A program made the position numbers and the translations under genes. Positions 57,255 to 64,000 of a DNA stretch of 64,000 nt are shown one piece after another. The notes under the pieces were generated by a model, which saw nothing but the letters and a program-made list of their open reading frames with translations, searched no databases and was not told where the DNA came from. How positions within the stretch are numbered: position 1 is the stretch's first letter; every line of letters begins with the position of its first letter. Source of the DNA: Phragmites australis (Eukaryota > Streptophyta > Magnoliopsida > Poales > Poaceae); contig NC_084939.1 in the NCBI RefSeq assembly GCF_958298935.1, positions 20,697,501 to 20,761,500 of the forward strand, given 5' to 3'.

Positions 57255-59296
57255 ATGTCTCGAGCTCACGTTTACGTCAGATTCTCTAACAACGGCTTCT
57301 ACGACCACTTCGAGTCGACGGCGGACAATTTTGAATCCCTTCTCGTCGACTCAGAAATTATCTTCAGAACTATAGTTTTCCGTTGGGATGGCCAAGGTGG
57401 ACTATTCCACACCGGTACCCTCGAATCCAGACCAGTGGATGCGTACCGTGAGGTGGGACATCTCGAGTGGGATCCCGCGGAGCCTAATGTTCTCCACTGC
57501 AAGGACACTGATAGCGACAAGGGTGGTGACGGTGATTCTAACGCTAGCCAGAGCAGCCGAACATATTGATTCGCGTATATGGCTAGAAACAATGACCCCC
57601 TATCGGCTAACCTAATGGCGATAGATCCAAAGGTCGTGGTCGACAACGGCGTAGAAATTCTCAAAGATGCGGTGACAGTTGTCGCTACTAACAATACCGG
57701 CGCTGAGTTACCACTAGAAACATCTGCAGCTGGAGCCTTATGTGCTCCCAACACGACCCTCCACCGGCGGACCACGGGAGGGCAGATGCCATCTGGCCTC
57801 TCCCAACGACTTCCGGTCGGTGCGCCTCCATCCGTGATGACCCACAGCTCAAGGGAGAAGCTCCCTCCGAACAGTCACCATAAAGCTTCATCGGCTCGAC
57901 CGCCACGGAGCATTGGTAACGTCGTATTCAATACTCCAGACACTAACATACAAGGAGCACATCTGATCCTCTGATCCCTTCCAGAGTTAGATCTGGCAAA
58001 TCTGCTAACTCCTATGGTCAATCAAGTCAAGACCCTACTCGATGCAGCTTAGATCCAAGTTGCTCGAGCAAATAATCCCACCGATTTAAGGCCACCCGGT
58101 CAGTACGGTCTTGGCTCGAGGAGCCACGGTCAGGAACGCTCTCAAGTAGAGGAATCTCAAATGGGAAGCTCAGGTGGTCAAGCTCGAACACGACACTGTG
58201 GGCAAAACTGTAGCTGCCCTATCTATAGGTGCAAAAATCAGGAAGACCTGAGGAATCGTATTCCTCACAATCGGCATGATCTACAAACAATGATCGAAAA
58301 CCACCGTGAAGAACACCGTGAAGATGATCGCTGCTACTATGACCGCATATCTACAGGACGAGATGGTCGATATGACTCCCCTGCTTGAAGAGCCAGGCGT
58401 GATAGTCCCCCCCCCCCACCTCCTCCTGAAGAGTTCGACGGGGGCTGCGAGGCTTTCGTGCATAAGCTTCGGTCAATTCGGTGGCCCGAGAAGTTCAAAG
58501 CAGGCCCGATCTAGAAATATAATGGGAAAATCAATCCCAATGAGTGGTTGTAGATCAACACCAATGTTATTCGAGCAGCCGGTGGTGACAATCGAGTAAT
58601 GGCCAATTACCTGTTAATCACCCTTGATGGACCCGCAAGGTCCTGGTTGCTAAACTTGCTGCCCAACTCGATTAGTTCGTGGGAAGAACTTAAGGCTCAG
58701 TTCATAGCTAATTTCCAAGGCACATTCGAGCGCCCAGGAATGGAGAACGACTTCCACTAGCTACAGCAAGGCGACAATGAATCTCTTCGAGATTTTATCC
58801 ATTGGTTCAGCGACAAGCGTAATACAATCTCGGACATCTCCGATGAGTCGGTAATTATCGCTTTCAAACGTGGTGTTTAGGACATAGGTTTACGTGGAAA
58901 GATGGCTACTCGGAAGATCCATACAGTCAAAGAGCTTTTCGAGTTGCCGACAAGTGCGCAAAACGAGCAGAAGTGCAGGTGCATGCTAAAAACCTTCAAT
59001 CTAACAAGGACAAACCCGAGTCCTCGAAGAGCGGAGGAAAGAAGACCAAACCCGATGATAAGCGCAAAAGTCCTGATACGACTATAGATGTTGTCGATAG
59101 GAGCAAATTGCGCAACACTGGGGACAACAAAGGCCTTAGTCGAGGTGGCGGACAGTGGTGTCCCATCCATCGGAGCAACCAGCATGACTTTGACGAGTGC
59201 TATGTGTTCAAGAAGAAGCTTGATGAAAAGATCAAGGTGAACACTGAGCGTACCAATAAGCAGGCTAAGTTAAACATTGAGGGTAACGAGCTCTAA
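57255..59296 (+). pseudogene. gag of element E (broken)
   Basis: It opens MSRAHVYVRFSNN at 57255 and stops at 57567, then continues in other frames. The gag core is at about 58600-58980: ANYLLITLDGPARSWLLNL, SSWEELKAQFIANFQGTF, with an internal TAG (58758) and later TAG (58878). A nucleocapsid-like tail (WCPIHRSNQHDFDECYVF, 59157-59212) has a Cys-His-His-Cys pattern. A C-run at 58410-58418 causes one frame change. Confidence 0.82.
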
Positions 59297-59500
59297 TTCC
59301 ATGAGGCTGACCACAGCTTGCTGCACATCTTTGGAGGATCCGCCACGTACGAGTCTAAAAGGCAGTACAAGGCGGTTGAGCGAGAAGTCAACTTGGCCCT
59401 AACTGGGCCCACTCGGTATCTCAAGTGGTCGGAACAGTAGATCACCTTTGATCAAACTGACCATCCGGTCGCGATACCACATCCTGGTCAATACCCAGTC

Positions 59501-60178
59501 GTGGTTCAACCAGCCATACTCAACATCAAAGTTTCCAGAATTCTGATCGATGGTGGTGGTTCACTCAACGTCATTTTCTCCAAAACCTTGGACAAGATGA
59601 GAATACAGAGGACAGAGCTTAAGACGAGAGTCGAGCCTTTCCATGGCATAACTCCCAACTCATCGACCATGCCTCTCAACCAGATCAAGTTGTTGGTCAC
59701 GTTTGGCACGCCCGACAACTTTCACACAGAAAAACTGACCTTTGATGTTGCAAACTTCGAGACAGCGTACAATGTGATCCTAGGTCGCCCAATGCTGGGC
59801 AAGTTCATGGCGGTGGTTCACTATAGCTATCAAACACTCAAGATCCTGGGTCCTAAGGGGGCCATTATAGTTAAAGGGGATCAACGAGCAGCAGTCAAAT
59901 GCGACAAGCAAAGCCTGGATATGGTCGAACACTTCAGTCAAGTGGCCATCACTCCCAAGGACTCAAATTCTAAACGTCAAAGGCACCAAGGTGTTGTTGA
60001 GGCCAAAGATTCCAGGCTTGTAAGTCTTGCTGGCACTTCTGAGTCCGACGACACCATAGGCAAGAACAACGACGGCATCAACAACAAGAAGACCGATGGT
60101 TGCGTCAAGGAAATGCCCCTCAACCCGTTTGAACTATCCAAGACGGTTAAGATTGGGGCCAATCTTGACCCCAAATAG
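59501..60178 (+). pseudogene. aspartic protease region of element E
   Basis: An open frame of about 225 codons. RILIDGGGSLNVIFSKTL shows the catalytic Asp intact, although DGGG replaces the usual DGGS/DGGA. FDVANFETAYNVILGRPML is the conserved flap/exit region. It ends at TAG 60176. Confidence 0.82.
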
Positions 60179-60261
60179 GAACTCAAGCTCATCACCTTCC
60201 TATAGGCAAACCAAGACGTGTTCGCATGGCAACCGTCTGATATGCCTGGGTCCCCAGGGAG

Positions 60262-61882
60262 GTGATCGAGCATCGACTAGTTGTTAAACCCAACGCCAAA
60301 CCTATGGTGCAGAAGCAACAAAGATTTGCGGAAGATAGGAAGTGGGTCATCCAGGAGGAGGTCGATAAGCTCCTAAAGGTAGACTTCATCCAAGAAGTGC
60401 GTCATCCTACGTGGCTCGTGAATCCCGTCCTCGTCAAGAAGGCCAATGGTAGATGGAGAATGTGTGTTGACTTCACCGATCTCAACAAGGCTTGCCCCAA
60501 GGATCCTTTTCCTCTCCCGCGCAACAACCAAATCGTCAACTCTACGGCAGGCTGCGAATTGCTATGTTTTCTAGATGCCTATTTAGGGTATCACCAAATT
60601 AGCATGGAATTAGAGGATGGGAAGAAAATGGCTTTTACTACTCCCTTCAGTGTATTATTCTATGAAAAGATGTCTTTCGGTTTAAAAAATGTTGGTGCTA
60701 CGTATCAAAGGTGAATTCAAAACTATCTACAACTCCAAATTGGGCACAATGTAGAAGCATACGTCGATGATGTCGTAGTCAAATCGGAAACCAGAAATGC
60801 ATTGGTTGACGATCTCATGGAAACGTTCGACAACCTCAGGAAGTATCATATGATGCTCAACCCCAAAAAGTGCACGTTTGGTGTGCCGTCTGGCAAGCTT
60901 CTCGGTTTCCTGGTGTCAAGTCGCGGTATTGAGTCCAACCCACTCAAAATTGAGGCTCTCGACCAGATGCAGTCACCTCAAACACTGAAGGAAGTTCAGA
61001 AACTGACAAGTTGCATTGCTGCTCTTAGTTGATTCATTTCCAGGATGAGCAAGCGAGGAATGCCTTTCTTCAAGTTGTTGAAGAAACAAGACCTATTTGA
61101 GTGGACAGAAAAAAAGGAGCACGCCTTCCAGGACTTAAAAAAGGTACTTATCTTCTCCATTCATTCTTACACCGCCTAACGAGAAAGAGGAGCTCTTTTT
61201 GTATATTGCAGCTACTCCACAAGTTGTAAGCATGGTACTGGCGGTCGAACGGGAATGTCTCGAGAAAAAGGCCAAGGTTCAGAATCCTATTTATTAAATG
61301 AGTGAGGTTCTACAAGATGCTAAGCTATGATACCCGCAAGTACAGAAGCTAATATATGCAATCTTGATGTCTTCCCAGAAATTACGCCACTACTTTCAAG
61401 TGCGCAGGATCACCGTCATAACGACGTATCCGCTGAAGGATGTAATACGTAATCGGGAAGCTACTAGACGAATCGTGTAATAGGCGGTAGAACTAAATGA
61501 GTTCTACTTAAGCTACGCACCATGCACAAGCATGAAATCCGGAGTGTTAGCGGATTTCGTCGCCGAATGGACAAGCGTTGAAGAAACAAAGCCAAACATG
61601 GTTGAAGATCACTGGAGGATCTTCTTTGATGGATCGCTCACGCTTCAGGGCTCGGGGGCTGGCATTGTACTCAAATCTCCAACGTGCGACGAACTCAGGT
61701 ACGTTGTTCAATTAGACTTTAAAGCTTCTAATAATGTTGCAGAATATGAAGGACTGGTAAACAGGCTCCGCATAGCTGCATTGCTTGGGATTAAACGACT
61801 TCTTGTGAAAGGGGACTTACAGCTAGTTGTAAACCAAGTTCAAAAGGATTACCAGTGCTTGGACGACAATATGACGGCTTAG
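60262..61882 (+). pseudogene. RT and RNase H domains of element E (broken)
   Basis: RT carries NGRWRMCVDFTDLNKACPKD and FLDAYLGYHQISM. It breaks at TGA 60712, and the catalytic YVDD follows at 60760-60771. LLGFLVSSRGIESNPLKIEAL is at 60898-60960. RNase H text is spread over 61040-61450 with several stops. The extra archaeal-type RNase H is at 61615-61860 (WRIFFDGSLTLQGSGAG, NVAEYEGLVNRLRIA). Confidence 0.85.
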
Positions 61883-61915
61883 TTACTCGAGGTACGAAAG
61901 TTCGAAGGGCTAGAA

Positions 61916-63374
61916 GTGACGCATATCAGAAAGAGTGATAACTCTGGTGCGGGTGAACTTATTAGACTCGCTTCTTCTCGAGCACCAGTAATCATAGGGG
62001 TCTTCTTTGAGAAACTCCTTAAACCATCTGTCCCAACAATTCAACAAATGGATGCTGCCCAACCCGACCAGCAATCTGGCCAGGTCAACAAGGCAGAACC
62101 CACAGACACGGATGCTTCAGTACTAAAATGCAACCTGACTTGGATGACTCTGTACCAAGCCTATCTCGAGGGTCGAGACATCCCTGATGATGATGCATCT
62201 GTAGAGAAAATTGCTTGTAAATCCAAGCTCTACGTCTTGGTAAATAGCAAGCTCTACCAAAAGGGGAGTAACGGAATCTTGATGAAGTGCATCACTCAGG
62301 AAGAGGGCAATAAAATATTGTTCGATATCCATGAAGACACGTGTGGTAATCATGCGCCTTCTCGCACCTTGGTCGAAAAAATTTCTGCTAGGGATTCTAT
62401 TGGTCGATTGCCCTCCAGGATGCTTCCGAGCTGGTCAAAAAGTGCAAGTGCTGCTAATTTTTCAGAAGGCAGACCACTCGACCAGCCCAAGCTCTGCAAA
62501 CAATTCATCTTTCTTGGCCTTTCTCCGTTTGGGGCTTGGATATCCTGGGACTGTTCCCAAGGGCTCAAGGTGGTTACAAGTTCCTATTTGTGGCTATCGA
62601 CACGTTCACCAAGTGGATAGAGGCCGAACCCATAGGAAAAATAACCGTAGAAGCGGCCAAGAAGTTCATGAGGAGCATAATTACTTGATTCGGCATTTCG
62701 TATTGGATAATTACTGATAACGGTAGCCAGTTAAGAAGCGGAACCTTTATTGCATTCTGCGAAGAATTTGGCATCAAGACTTGTTTCGCCTTAGTAGCTC
62801 ACCTACAAAGTAATGGTCAAGTTGAGTGTGCTAATGGTATAGTCTTACAAGATATCAAAACTTGGGTCTTCGACAGGCTAAATGCCTACTCGAAACGTTG
62901 GGTAAAAGAGCTTCCCTCAGTACTATGGGCCATTCGTACGTCAACTAATAGGGCCACTGGTGAAACTCCATTCTTCTTGGTTTATGGAGCAGAAGCGGTG
63001 CTCCCGACTAAGTTGCAGTTCGGATCACCTAGAGTGGAAAGTTACTCGAAAGAAGGGCGGGAGCATTTATGAGTGGATGACATAAATTTACTCGAGGAGT
63101 ACCAAGATCGAGCATCTATTCGAGCGGCTAAGTATCAGCAGGCGTTGCGTAGATATCAAAGCTAGAGAATTCAACCCAGAAAACTCGCTACTGGGGACCT
63201 CATCCTACGGAAGGTACAGAAACAGGCCCAGCGCCACAAGTTATCGCCTAAGTGGGAAGGACCTTACATAGTAGTTGAGGTCACTCGACCTGGGTGGTAC
63301 GGCTATCTACTCCAAACGGCAAGATACTCGAGCACTTGTGGAACATTGATCAACTCCAAAAGTTTTATTCATAG
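61916..63374 (+). pseudogene. integrase of element E (broken)
   Basis: It holds a zinc-finger region remnant (ILFDIHEDTCGNHAPSRTLVEK, 62315-62380). The core has FVAIDTFTKWIEAEP (first Asp, near 62595), WIITDNGSQ (second Asp, near 62705) and QSNGQVECANG (Glu, near 62820). The C-terminal GPY/F-like block ends WNIDQLQKFYS before TAG 63372-63374. Frame changes occur at about 62440 and 62580, with stops at 62676 and 63071. Confidence 0.83.
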
Positions 63375-63537
63375 AAAATATAGGTTACAAGTAAGTCGAC
63401 TACATTCGATTCGGTTGGCTACTCAATTACATAATTTTTACTTTTTCACTCTAATCCGTGTGGCTAGTGCAAAATTGACAAAGTCTTGCAAAAAATAAAG
63501 ATCCAAAACCTCCAAGAGTTTGGAAGCGTATGGACCC

Positions 63538-64000
63538 TTATTCACCCTTGAACGAGTCGAGGAACCTTTTATACTCCTCCCTTGGGCGGCAGCTGATCAC
63601 TCCAGGAATCAGCCACCAACCAGCATAAGGGCCACGAAAAGTGGCCAAGGCGAAGGCCCTATTGGAGCTGCTGACCGGCGCTGGTGATGCTAAGTAGTCT
63701 TCTACCTGGCGCAAAGGCGATCTGATGGTTGTCGACAGAGAAGGCAGCCGTGCCTCCTTCACCGGTGATGACTCGGGGGCTCCACCACTGAAGACCTCGA
63801 TGGCAGCTTGGTCGATGATCCGGTCGAGATCACCACCATCCTCCTTCCTCTCCGATGTGGAATGCTTCACCGTCTGGCTTGAAGCATAGGTCTTGATGTA
63901 ATGGTGAATGCACTGAGTAAGGGGACAGCGAGGATCTATGGTGGATGCTTCTTCCATCTCTTTCTTAGGCTCGCCACTTGAGCCCTCATCATCAGAGGAA
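63538..64000 (-). CDS. 3' end of the antisense gene of element E (partial)
   Basis: The minus frame is open from the right edge (SDDEGSSGEPKKEM) to the stop at 63538, about 154 codons. It ends YAGWWLIPGVISCRPREEY then KRFLDSFKGE. It lies 164 bp after the integrase stop in the opposite direction, the same layout as in element D, so it is likely the C-terminus of a Tat antisense ORF. It shares no obvious sequence with the end of the element D protein. The start and any introns are outside the window. Confidence 0.55.
   Translation of the reverse strand, partial: SSDDEGSSGEPKKEMEEASTIDPRCPLTQCIHHYIKTYASSQTVKHSTSERKEDGGDLDRIIDQAAIEVFSGGAPESSPVKEARLPSLSTTIRSPLRQVEDYLASPAPVSSSNRAFALATFRGPYAGWWLIPGVISCRPREEYKRFLDSFKGE

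Noticed and set aside
57299..57775. Minus-strand frame of 158 codons
   Set aside because: It overlaps the gag start of element E on the other strand, has no domain, and is a shadow.

Overview
This is nuclear DNA from a flowering plant, most likely a grass (Poaceae). The evidence is several nested Ty3/gypsy LTR retrotransposons with Tat-, Tekay- and CRM-like features, CACTA elements of grass type, Tourist-like and hAT MITEs, and plant-style short spliced genes. Nothing in the sequence fixes the species. About three quarters of the window is transposon-derived, and every large transposon ORF seen is broken by stops or frameshifts. No tRNA, rRNA or CRISPR array was recognised. All boundaries were read by eye and may be off by a few bases.

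Layout. 1-5345: a minus-strand Tekay-like element (A) with a 3.4-kb LTR, inserted into the integrase of an older minus-strand chromovirus (B, 5346-11475). 11476-14580: unassigned sequence with a 47-bp minisatellite of hairpin-forming units. 14581-23043: three CACTA termini or elements, the last a complete 6.56-kb element (ATA target duplication) carrying TNP1-like and Ulp1-like peptidase remnants. 24830-28121: a degraded plus-strand Tekay chromovirus (C). 28235-30005: an acidic ORF, a CACTA end, a LINE fragment and a Tourist-like MITE. 34103-46007: a nearly complete Tat-type element (D) with an antisense multi-exon gene downstream of pol. 46488-54868: a TIR element with GC-rich cargo, a hAT MITE, a CACTA derivative and a second TIR element with CTACTGA microrepeats. 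56633-64000: a second Tat-type element (E), with the end of its own antisense gene at the right edge.

The host genes are a dispersed array of four related loci for small secreted six-cysteine peptides. Two look intact: 30549-31025, about 114 aa, and 53046-53482, about 112 aa. Two are pseudogenes: 23591-24572, frameshifted and then split by a hAT MITE; and 32620-33260, missing its start and signal peptide and with a broken splice donor. The two intact copies share identical cysteine spacing (C-x11-C-x18-CC-x12-C-x24-C), a hydrophobic leader, an intron at the same codon, and a final exon of only three codons plus stop. All four loci share about 300-450 bp of similar upstream sequence ending in a TATA box. 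The array looks like a tandem cluster later pulled apart over 30 kb by transposon insertions. The spacing resembles the prolamin-like (ECA1/EC1-type) fold, but family membership is inferred and the biological role is unknown.
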